A DNA stretch of 64,000 nt, from the NCBI RefSeq assembly GCF_023101765.2, contig NC_064224.1:7768103-7832102 (forward strand), in the 5' to 3' direction. Shown here one piece after another: positions 55,745 to 64,000 of the stretch. The notes beneath the pieces were generated by a model. It was not told the origin of the DNA. It worked only from the letters and a program-made list of their open reading frames with translations, and did not search any database. Both the position numbers and the translations under genes were made by a program. The DNA comes from Spodoptera frugiperda (lineage: Eukaryota > Arthropoda > Insecta > Lepidoptera > Noctuidae). The stretch's first letter is position 1. Every line of letters starts with the position of its first letter.

Positions 55745-56147
55745 CACTTATATGAACAGCAATAGCAGGCGGCATCACGAAGATCCCCACCAGCAGATCA
55801 GCTACAGCCAAACTGGTCACAAAACAATTGGTCACAGTTCGCAACCGTTTTGTAGTAACCACGGCAGAGATTATTAAAGTATTACCTATCACAGTAACCA
55901 CTATTAACAAACACAGTATAAACACAACACTAATTTCCACGCCATCATAAGTCACTTCTACACACCCACTTTTAGATAAATTCACATTTAAACTGCAATT
56001 ATCAGAAACCTCATCTGCTCTTCTGATTACATTGTAGAAATTGTTCGATAGATTGTATTTTTCTTCTCCCACGTTTTCTATAATGATTTCGGTCTGTGTG
56101 TCCGTTGTTATGTTCCATTGTATATCCAGGTCGGGCACTGATATCAT
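55745..56147 (-). CDS. Biogenic-amine GPCR, first coding exon (N-terminus, TM1, TM2)
   Basis: Start ATG at 56145-56147. The exon encodes 134 residues plus one base and ends at a GTGAGT donor (55739-55744). The extracellular N-terminus has four N-glycosylation sequons (N12, N32, N50, N56) and no signal peptide, usual for amine receptors. TM1 (about 71-97) has GN at 88-89 (N is 1.50); TM2 (about 107-133) has LAVAD with Asp117 (2.50), the sodium-site residue. The phase-1 end joins exon 2 as ...HISG-KWELGW. The sequence RLRTVTNCFV is typical of insect tyramine/octopamine receptors. Such receptors signal the amine transmitters of the insect nervous system at the cell surface. My identification as TyrR-like rests on recall; an octopamine receptor is the main alternative. 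Confidence 0.93.
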
Positions 56148-56189
56148 CTACGAACGGTTGAGGGTTTGGTTTCGGATGTCCGATGGCAT
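56148..56189 (-). promoter_or_regulatory. Upstream ORF touching the receptor start codon
   Basis: The exon begins after a TTTGTTTCAG acceptor (56193 onward), so a 5' UTR exon must lie further upstream. Three bases into the exon ATG opens a 13-codon frame (MPSDIRNQTLNRS) whose TAG (56148-56150) is immediately followed by the receptor ATG. Ribosomes finishing it could reinitiate at the main start. Translation is inferred, not shown. Confidence 0.6.
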
Positions 56190-56317
56190 TTTCTGAAACA
56201 AAGAGTTTTTATATAAATAAGGTTGAAATTATATAAATAGAACTTACGGTTAATATTGATTGAACTTTGGAAAGATACTTCTTTTTTAAACATTAGAAAA
56301 AAGGAATGATTTGATTG

Positions 56318-56550
56318 GACTATGTCAAGTAAAGCTTGCTAGGTCGAGAGGTGGGCAAAACACACTATTGAGTGTAGCCTACTCAATTTCAGTAGTGGTC
56401 GCGGCATACCCAGAAGGAAATGGCGGGATGAACTCGATGCCTATGAAAAGGACTAGTCACAAAAAGCTCTACGAAGAGACAAGTAGAAGGAGAGCAGGGT
56501 GGCCTTTGCCCTGTAGGGGGACGAACATGGTAGATAAAAAAAATGGCAAG
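56318..56550 (+). pseudogene. RTE-like LINE, C-terminal remnant
   Basis: A frame reads PRRKWRDELDAYEKD, stop, SQKALRRDK, stop, and so on. The pattern (R)RWRDELDAYEKDW is the ending of RTE-like LINE reverse transcriptases; several Trp codons have become stops. It is dead. Confidence 0.7.
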
Positions 56551-57179
56551 TAAACTTAACATTGAGTTACATTATTTTAACACGAAGACGAAAAAAACCT
56601 GTCTGAGCTCAAAAATCTCAAGTTTAAATGTTATATCAAAAAGATATTCGTCTGAAATATAATCTAGAGAAATAGAAAACTTTAAAATTTAACACAAAAG
56701 TGTGGTCTAAAACAACGTCACCACACAATAACTTTAAACATTAATCAAAAATTTAATCAGAAATAAGATATACATATGAGCCTCTATCACTCACTGAATA
56801 AAAATAATATACACAAAACTTAGGGTCCGTTCACACAGACCGGCTCGGAGAGCATCGACGCGCTTTTTCTGTTCACCAAGCGCCTTCAAGCATTCTTAAT
56901 GACAAAAGCAGAGTACATGAAAAAATAAACCTTAATACAAATACTTAAAACTCTGTTTTCAACGTGATAATAATCTGCGCACCTCTTCGAGCCAGGCGTT
57001 GTGAACGAACCCTTAATTTACTTTAAGACTAACGAATTACAAAGTTTAAAATGAAATACCACACCAGACTTCGAACATAAGTTTTGGCACAAAAACCAAA
57101 CTCACAATGAGAATTCGAGCTTGTACGAAGAACGTGTTTAGAAATAATAATTTTGGAATACAAAAGTTTTGTATTTATT
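56551..57179. other. Upstream flank of the receptor, nothing recognised
   Basis: AT-rich. The receptor promoter and 5' UTR exon could be here or beyond, but no signal can be assigned. Confidence 0.35.
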
Positions 57180-57468
57180 TAAGTGTGGGAGAGCCATGCT
57201 TTAGCACGAATGGGCCGGCTCGACCAGAGTGATACCACAGAAAACTGACGTGAAGCAATGCTTGCGTTGTGTGAGTGAGGTTACCGGAGGCCCTATTACC
57301 CCCTTCCCAATCCCCAATTCCCCAACAACCTTTAAGTTTCCCACCACCAAAAGTCCAGCAACGCACTTGTAATGCCTCTAGTGTTTTGGGTGTCCATGGG
57401 CGGCGGCGATTGCTTACCATCAGGTGATCAGTCTGCTCATTTACCGGCTTATACCATAAAAAATACGA
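57180..57468 (-). repeat. Rep-D, complete
   Basis: TTAAGTGTGGGAGAGCCATGC through CATTTACCGGCTTATACCAT. The most complete copy in the window. Confidence 0.85.
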
Positions 57469-57821
57469 GAATAAAATATAACTTTTATCTTATAAATGGA
57501 TAATTTATTCTACTCGCCTTCGCATTATCATACTTCTTATTTATATTTGGCCAAATTAGTATTCAGTTTTGAGTTATAAAGTAAAACGTGGTCCTTTCTG
57601 GAATGTATTTCGATGAAAATTGGGACATGACCACTTCGGAATAATTATAATCTAAAATCTTTTCACAAAATAAAGTACTTGTTTTTAATAGCTAGCCATT
57701 CCCGCGCAGTTTTATCCATTTCATCTTAGCGTTACGTTTTATAGCCAATAGCATTCTTCGATAAATTGACCAAACATAAAAGTAATAATTCATGTTATAA
57801 CTTTCGTGAGACATACGGAAA

Positions 57822-58015
57822 TAATTATTATGTTTTTCGGCGTACTCGCGTAATTATTTGACGAGGAACTTGACTAGTTTCAAGCCATACTAGAGGCTTA
57901 TATTAATGAGCAGCATTCTGCCACACGACGCGGCAATTGTCGTACTGCTACTGAAAACTAGTCGAGTTACTCGTCAAATAACTACGTGAATAAGCCGAAA
58001 AATATAATAATTAAG
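57822..58015. mobile_element. MITE-G, full length
   Basis: The arms ATAATTATTATGTTTTTCGGC and GCCGAAAAATATAATAATT are inverted and continue through TAATTATTTGACGAGGAAC and CTCGTCAAATAACTAC. Confidence 0.8.
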
Positions 58016-58154
58016 AATAATTCAATTCAGACTAGTTGTAGTATAGGAGATTTGCGTGTAAGTACCATTTGTGACAAACTCCTAAAATCATTATACAATT
58101 GCACTATGTACTTTGTCTGAATTAGCAAACAAACAAGCCCAAAACATGTATATA

Positions 58155-58840
58155 ACGGGTGTCCCAACAAGAACGCAAGATTTAAATTTGGCGGCATTCG
58201 AAGTATTATTGTTTGCCATTTGAACAAGTGTTATTGTTTGTTAGTATAAGGTACGAGGTTAGTAAAATGGAGCGCTACACGATTGAAAATGAGGCAGGTC
58301 AAGCGCAAATAGTCAATCATGGTGTTCGATATCGTAAAATGATAACCAGTTTATCCGTACCTCGAATTGAAAAAATGGATTTGGAAGGCATGTGGTTTCA
58401 ACAAGATGGCGCCACATGTCATACAACCAGAAAAACAATTGAATTGCTGCATCAGACATGTCCCGGTCGTGTTATTTCACGTTTTGGAGACCAGAATTGG
58501 CCGCCTAGATCATGTGATTTATCAATATTAGACTTTTTCTTTGGGGTTTCTTAAAGTCGATGGTTTATGCGAATAAGCCGACGACGACTCAAGTCTTAAA
58601 AAGGAAATTGGACGCTGTATTAATGAAATACCGCAGCATTTATGCAAAACGGTCATTGAAAAATTCATTAAAAGATCGCGTATGTTTCAGCAAAGCCGCG
58701 GCGGCCATCTGCCCGATGTATTGTTCCATAGATAACCTCATCTTCTCTACTTTACGATAATATAAAGCTTTCACGATTTTTTTGAAAATATCTGCGTTTT
58801 ATTTAACATTCAAATCTTGCGTTCTTGTTGGGACACCCTT
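58155..58840 (+). mobile_element. Mariner-like element, internally deleted
   Basis: The ends ACGGGTGTCCCAACAAGAAC and, inverted, AAGGGTGTCCCAACAAGAAC run about 30 bp and are flanked by TA on both sides, the Tc1/mariner target. At 686 bp it is about half the usual 1.3 kb. Confidence 0.9.
58267..58735 (+). pseudogene. Mariner transposase, deleted and frameshifted
   Basis: The start MERYTIE is followed at once by ENEAGQA and NHGVRYRKM, so the DNA-binding helix-turn-helix region and the first catalytic Asp are missing. The second Asp survives in WFQQDGATCHT and the third in WPPRSCDLSILDFF. After FFFGVS a stop intervenes; the C-terminus (KVDG, stop, then KKEIGRCINEIP and SRGGHLPD) continues in another frame to TAA near 58733. 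No functional transposase can come from it. Confidence 0.88.
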
Positions 58841-59331
58841 TACAAGCTTGGCAATTGTGCTTGCAAAACTCAGATTAACGTAGTATACAAGGATTGCTCT
58901 TTATTTATTTATACCAACACAATAGTTAGGATTAACTCTGTGGTGCAGTAAACCCATTAAATACATACACAACTACACATCAAGTCACAAAACCAATATA
59001 AACTGACCTTCAAATGTATAGAGAGATCATACAAAGCCAGACCATGATAAACTGGTTATGTGTAGCTTGACACGTAGCAGTGTGAACTGTGTAGACGTAT
59101 TAATGTAACTGCGAAAAGTTATTTATTTTGTAGTTCGTAGGGTTCACTTTCGTGAATGTGTTTTTATAGTATCTACATTTGTTTTTGTAGGGTTAAAGAA
59201 CTGAATAAATAATACTACGTATTATTTAGCTACGCGATAAGACTTTTAGCTATATTAGGGATTGTTTTGACTCTAAGAATTAGTAAGGCATACAATTTAC
59301 TTTTTTGATGGGCCTTTGCTCTATTTTTGAG
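58841..59331. other. Intergenic, nothing recognised
   Basis: AT-rich, no supportable feature. Confidence 0.35.
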
Positions 59332-59475
59332 AGGGAAAATAATCCAATGACTTCTTCCGTCTTGGGTGAGACGAGAGAGAGAGTGTCAGACTCTTACTGA
59401 CTTAAAACCACCCCGTTCCTACTCCTGCTTATCAAGCCAGAGCCACGGTAACTAGGCAGTCCGTAGCTCCGCGAA
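59332..59475 (-). repeat. R1 LINE tail
   Basis: GAAAATAATCCAATGACTTC through GGCAGTCCGTAGCTCCG. Confidence 0.8.
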
Positions 59476-59484
59476 TGACTAAGA

Positions 59485-59535
59485 CCTGGGTTAAGTAACC
59501 ATTAAACAACTCTGAGCATGGCAGTTAGAGCTATT
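59485..59535. repeat. MITE-E, right end
   Basis: TTAAGTAACCATTAAACAAC, CTCTGAGCATGGCAG. Confidence 0.55.
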
Positions 59536-60081
59536 TTTAGACTTAATAAAACTATAAAACGAACGACATTTTTCTTTCAACATTGCGTGATAAACTTTTT
59601 GTTGCCTGTTTATATTTGCAGATTATGTTTGTTCGAGCTCATAACTTGTTGATATTGAAGATAGCAATATTGTATGGAATGTATTCTCGTCATACCAGTC
59701 TTTTATAAATTATATATTTCGATGATGATTCTTACAGTTTATTTCTAAAAAATCATGCATATTTCTTTTAGTCCTTAGTTATCACTTATTTGTGTCAAAA
59801 TTGTTGGTTAATATATTGGCGACTGGATAAACCAAAAACTAATCGGTTTAATAAAATAAATCTATATGTATTTACTGTACTTAATACCCTTTATACAGAA
59901 GCTGTTGTTTTCTTATTTTTAGAGGGGTTTCAGTGTGGTGTTTCTTATTTCTTTTGTTGATTAAACTCAGGTGTCACTGAATAAAAATGTATTCTTTAAT
60001 CCCGATATAATGTGAATAATGTGTAGTCTAATCATTGTGTTTTTTATGTTTCTCCAAAAAACACAAATTGAGAGTATCATC
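59536..60081. other. Intergenic, nothing recognised
   Basis: AT-rich, no supportable feature. Confidence 0.35.
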
Positions 60082-60300
60082 ATGCCTTTTATCCCCGAAG
60101 AGGTAGGCAGAGGTGCAAATTACGGCACCTAATGCCACTGTACAATTACCCAGTTTTCACCATTTGTGTTAAAGTCCCATGTAATAGAAGGTAAGCCTAT
60201 TGCTATATACTGGACAAAGCCAGACTCCGTGCTACTACTGAGAATTTTTTGAAAAACCGAAAAAGTCCCTGTAGTTCTTTGCCCGACCCGGAAATCGAAC
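60082..60300 (-). repeat. SINE-C
   Basis: CATGCCTTTTATCCCCGAAG through TTGCCCGACCCGGAAATCG; cut off just after the B-box region. Confidence 0.75.
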
Positions 60301-60711
60301 ACCTTCTACTTAAAATAAAATAACAATCAGTCATATAAAGGATTAACAAAAATAAACCAATTAACCATTGAGCCATAGCATGAGCAATAAGATTAAAAAT
60401 AATTACACAGCCGTTCATAAAAAACTGCCACAAAACACTAAAAACTTTTTTTCAACACAAAAGAGAATTTTCAAAGAGAAATATGAAAGGAACACGGTCA
60501 CGTTGCCGTGCAAAGTAAATGCAAAGTACAGAAAAATCATTAACAATGCCACCTTTTTAGGTTACCTTTTTATGTCTCGCAGTGTACCTGAATTAATGAT
60601 AGATTTTCTATTGTAGTTATGTTTGAGCTCTGAATTGTTAAGCCCCGGGATCTTCACGAATGGTTCCCGTTTTTGTAAGATTTCTGGGACCTGTAACCAA
60701 GTATTGTATTG
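60301..60711. other. Intergenic, nothing recognised
   Basis: An 82-codon frame (60368-60616 +) is lysine- and asparagine-rich with no domain. Confidence 0.35.
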
Positions 60712-60880
60712 TGAGGGGCCCAGTAGGGCTGATGCCTGATCCGGAGCTGCGGACTACCTAGCGGGCTTACCGTAGCTCCGGCTCAAAAAGCAGGAGAAGG
60801 AACGGGGTAGTTTTTAATCAGTAAGAGTCTGACACTTCCTCTCGTCTCGCCCAAGGTGGGAGAAAGCATTGGATGATTAT
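60712..60880 (+). repeat. R1 LINE tail
   Basis: GGGCCCAGTAGGGCTGATGCC through GGGAGAAAGCATTGGATG; one of the better-preserved copies. Confidence 0.85.
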
Positions 60881-61371
60881 ATAGAAATTTCTGGCATTAA
60901 AACTATGATGTTTTTATCAAGTCTAAACTAGCTCTATACCATATTTCACCCACTATGATTCAGTGGTTTAACATAATGGACAGTGCCGGGTTTTTTATCC
61001 GAACATTCCCAGTTTCCGTTGGATTTCCGGGATAATAACTACTTTCTGACCTTATTTGTATTTTCAACTATCTCTATTCACCCAAATTGATTCAGCGGTT
61101 TTAAAAAACTATTTTATGACCTTTTTTGTATTAAACTTCTATGACTTAGGCGATGCCTAGTCATAGAAGTCTCTAAAGAGATGAACGTAGGATTAAATCG
61201 TATTTTCATTAGGTAAATCCTTCTATGTACTTAGTACGTTATTACGTAATAATTGAAACATTAATTAATTGCAGTACTATTTACTTACCTATGTCAAGTG
61301 TAATTATGATGTTATTGCATATTAAGCGAAGCATGGACGCACTAAATACGTGCGGTATATTAAATCAATTC
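60881..61371. other. Intergenic, nothing recognised
   Basis: TCATAGAAGT and ACTTCTATGA motifs face each other near 61135-61170; nothing else. Confidence 0.35.
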
Positions 61372-61655
61372 CTGACTGCCTCGTTGGTCGAATGAACGCA
61401 AGTGCGATTGCCGAACAAGGTTTTTCAGGTTTGATTCCCGGGTCAGGCAAAGTATTATTGGGCATTTTTCGGTTTTTCGATAATTTCTCAGTAGTAGCAC
61501 GGAGTCTGGAATTGTGCCCAGTATATGGCAATAGGCTCACTTATCCTATTACATGGGACTTATAACACAAGTGGTGAAAAGTATGTGAACTTTGTATAAA
61601 AGCATTACGTGCTGTAATGTACACCTCTACCTTTTCGGGGATAAAAGGTGTGACG
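61372..61655 (+). repeat. SINE-C, full length
   Basis: Head CCTGCCTCGTTGGTCGAATG (A-box-like) with GGTTTGATTCCCGGGTCAGG (B-box-like), body TAGTAGCACGGAGTCTGGAAT and TATGGCAATAGGCTCAC, end CGGGGATAAAAGGTGTGACG. The best reference for this family. Confidence 0.85.
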
Positions 61656-62652
61656 TTGCATTAAATAAAGGAGATGGCTAAATGACTGACCCAGGCATAA
61701 TAACAAGAATACGAATTTCACGCTAACCCGTATCATTTAAATATTCATTTATGAATTATTTTGTGTTTAACTAATTCTTATAACTTGGTGAACAAAAATT
61801 AACAAAAATAAGTTTCATAATTGATTTTTTTCTGTTGTGGTTTGACATGACAACACGGAAGTAGGTACTGCAAGCTATTATTAGGACATTAGTTTCCCCG
61901 AAAATCAAATCGAAATAATTAAACTAACATCAATTTTTAATAACGGTAATATAAAGACTTTTTTCTGAAACCAAATAATTGTAAATGTTTTGATCGACAC
62001 AAAATATATATTTTGTATAAGATTGCACAATCTTACTATATATTTTGTGTCTGTCCTTGGTTACTTTATGTTCATTATCTAGTATAAGCAGAATTGTTTA
62101 CCTATCTACCTCATATATAAATAACTTTCAGCTCAGGTACATCAAAACGCCTTGGTAAAAGTTCATAGCAATGTATAGTTTGAAGTTTTTGTAACGTTGT
62201 TTGACGTAGGAGCGCTACTTTATTTTCAGGATTGCGCAGATATGCCAAGTTTCTGGACCTTCTTAATTACAAAATATCAATTTTTAATTATGCGGCTTTA
62301 TTTATTGCTAGGTACCATATTTATACAATATTTATTTGTACGGGTTACGACGTCCATACTTTGGTTTAGCCATGTCCTTTGGATTGTAGTGGCTGATCCC
62401 AATATATACTATCTAAGCTATTCGAGCTGGAGATATTACAGAATAGAAATATGTGCGTAAAATCCAGACGATTCTTATAATACGATTATAAATGACAAAA
62501 CGAGGACAGAAGTCGTACGCAGAACCAAATAACTTAATTTCAACTTTTTATCTTAACCGAACATTAAACTTCATCCGCCTCGTCATCCACAATCACGTAC
62601 GTAAATTTTAAACCAATTAAAGAGTCAACACAACACATAATAACCTTTTTTT
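61656..62652. other. Intergenic, nothing recognised
   Basis: AT-rich; the 87-codon frame at 62197-62460 is hydrophobic but has no gene support. ATATATTTTGT and its inverse ACAAAATATAT lie near 62005 and 62040. Confidence 0.35.
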
Positions 62653-62806
62653 TGAGGGGGAAAATCATCCAACGATTTCTTTCCCTTAGGCGAAGCGAGA
62701 TCCCTCTCGCTCATGTCAGAACCTTACTGACTAAAACCACCCCATTCCTACTTCTGTTATTCGAGCCAGAGCCCCGGTAACCCGCTAGACAGTCAGCAGC
62801 TCCGTG
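62653..62806 (-). repeat. R1 LINE tail
   Basis: GAAAATCATCCAACGATTTC through CAGTCAGCAGCTCCG, with an inserted CTCTCGCT repeat. Confidence 0.8.
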
Positions 62807-62839
62807 ATATATAATAATCATACTTGTTTATCAACATTA

Positions 62840-63028
62840 CTTTGTAATATTATAAATGCGAATGTTTGTGAGTTGTGTGTTTGTATGCTTGTTACTCAAT
62901 TACGTCAAAACAGCTGAAGGGATCGAGGTAAAATTTAGATCAGGAGTAGATTATGGTCTGGAATAACTCATAGGCTATAACAAAGACTTATATCCCAGTA
63001 AACCGCGGGCGAAGCCGCTGGCAGAAAC
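62840..63028 (+). repeat. Helitron-like repeat
   Basis: AATATTATAAATGCGAATG to a GCGG-GCGAAG-CCGC hairpin and CTGGCAGAAACTATAG. Confidence 0.6.
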
Positions 63029-63718
63029 TATAGTACATTATATTGATGCCATACCGTCTCTAGGAAACTATAAACCGCATTTATTTACATTGTAAACTGT
63101 AAACTTGGTCTATATGACACGTGGCTTATTTTCTAAGTAAACTTATATTTTGTTGACATTGTACACAAACTGACGATGTTTGTTCTAGTGTGATTCCTGG
63201 TAAGGCGTTGATTTCATAATCGATTAGTACGACGACTATGAAACTTAAATATGGTCCGAGATCCCAGAGCTGTCAGACATATCTTATTTTTACAAGCATT
63301 TAACCTTCGGCTTACAGTAGTCTTGTATATACTTTTTAATGCCTTAATGTTTGTAAAGCTTGCCGAGTGACACCTGCGCAGGTACCAGGTGAGAAAGGTA
63401 ACTAAAAATTAGACTCACTTAACTTAAATTTTTATGTCTGATTTTTATATATGTTTTGTAGAATATTACTTTGAAATCATATTAAAAAAATCAGACACTT
63501 TCCATGGACCAAAACTTTTATCAGACGGCTTAAAGCTCTAAAAAATAGTGCGCCTTACAAAATTGTAATAGCAATATATGGTGCCCCTGTAATGCAAAAC
63601 AGTAGTACAAATCATCATAGTTTTACCAGATAATTTGCACGAACGTGATTACCATCGTGAATGTTACAAATGTGCTACTGCTTTGCCGAAAAGATATTTC
63701 TCTCCAACCTCACATATA
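63029..63718. other. Intergenic, nothing recognised
   Basis: AT-rich, no supportable feature. Confidence 0.35.
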
Positions 63719-63790
63719 TAGAACTGCTGGAAATGGACTCAGTTAAGCTAAGTTTTTTATATGGAAAGATACGTGCTATGGATGTAATGT
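63719..63790. repeat. MITE-H fragment
   Basis: GCTGGAAATGGACTCAGTTAAG through CGTGCTATGGATG. Confidence 0.5.
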
Positions 63791-63918
63791 AATTGGTTAT
63801 AACCACAAGTAGGTAAATCTTATTGCATATAAGAATATAACACAATAAGATGAACAATTTTTACATAATATATAAATATAAGACTCGCTCTCACTGGTAA
63901 AATTTTTAGTCTTATTAG

Positions 63919-64000
63919 GCTGCTTTTCCTCCAGAGATGTCCGATGCTACATTGCTGTGGATGCGTTTGGCTTCCACCAATCATATTCATTGGTACACAT
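63919..64000. mobile_element. MITE-H, left end, cut by the window edge
   Basis: TAGGCTGCTTTTCCTCCAGAG, GCGTTTGGCTTCCACCAATC match the 45.0- and 50.6-kb copies. Confidence 0.6.

Noticed and set aside
62197..62460. 87-codon hydrophobic open frame
   Set aside because: Hydrophobicity follows from T-rich DNA; no start context, domain or homologous copy.

Overview
The window is animal nuclear DNA, almost certainly from a moth (Lepidoptera; a noctuid-like genome is my best guess). It is AT-rich, has no dense coding, holds one gene split by multi-kilobase introns, and is packed with short interspersed repeats: tRNA-derived SINEs, R1-type LINE tails, Helitrons, mariner, hAT and TTAA-type elements. 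There is no bacterial or viral gene organisation, no rRNA, no CRISPR array and no convincing stand-alone tRNA gene.

The one cellular gene lies on the minus strand from about 56192 down to 32857. It encodes a class A biogenic-amine G-protein-coupled receptor. Four coding exons are visible: 56147-55745 (N-terminus, TM1, TM2), 46283-46055 (TM3, TM4, DRY motif), 42426 to about 42251 (extracellular loop 2, TM5) and 33420-32857 (end of intracellular loop 3, TM6, TM7, stop). The first two junctions join in phase with canonical GT/AG sites. The third does not, so at least one loop-3 exon is probably unseen in the 8.8-kb third intron. The sequence is most like insect tyramine/octopamine receptors. I favour the tyramine receptor 2 (TyrR) group but cannot prove it without alignment.

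Everything else I can explain is mobile DNA. Recurrent families, named here for reference: R1 tail (3' end of an R1-clade LINE, about 18 copies); SINE-A (about 195 bp, tRNA-like head, about 11 copies); SINE-B (about 290 bp, tRNA-like head, GAT-rich tail); SINE-C (about 285 bp, tRNA-like head); Rep-D (about 310 bp, one end reads GTAAACGAGCAGATGG, class unknown); MITE-E (about 120 bp, ends CTGCCGTACTCAGAG); MITE-F (about 315 bp, ends AGGTAAGCGTCCACAGG); MITE-G (about 190 bp, ends GGCTTACTCACGTAATT); MITE-H (about 290 bp); Rep-I (about 230 bp); TTAA-91 (a 91-bp TTAA-flanked element); Hel-1 and Hel-2 (Helitrons).

Layout: 1-16 kb is intergenic DNA with scattered SINEs, an R1 LINE fragment with a 13-bp target duplication (10344-10994) and a head-to-tail Helitron pair (13960-14713). 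At 16.8-19.1 kb sits a nested composite: a hAT-like transposon with an 8-bp target duplication contains a SINE, a TTAA-91 relic and a 1.77-kb near-perfect palindromic transposon, which itself holds mirrored R1 tails and a transposase scrap. From 19 to 32.8 kb are more repeats, including a 350-bp hairpin (19986-20337). From 32.9 to 56.2 kb is the receptor gene with repeat-filled introns. From 56.2 to 64 kb are flanking repeats, including a deleted mariner (58155-58840).
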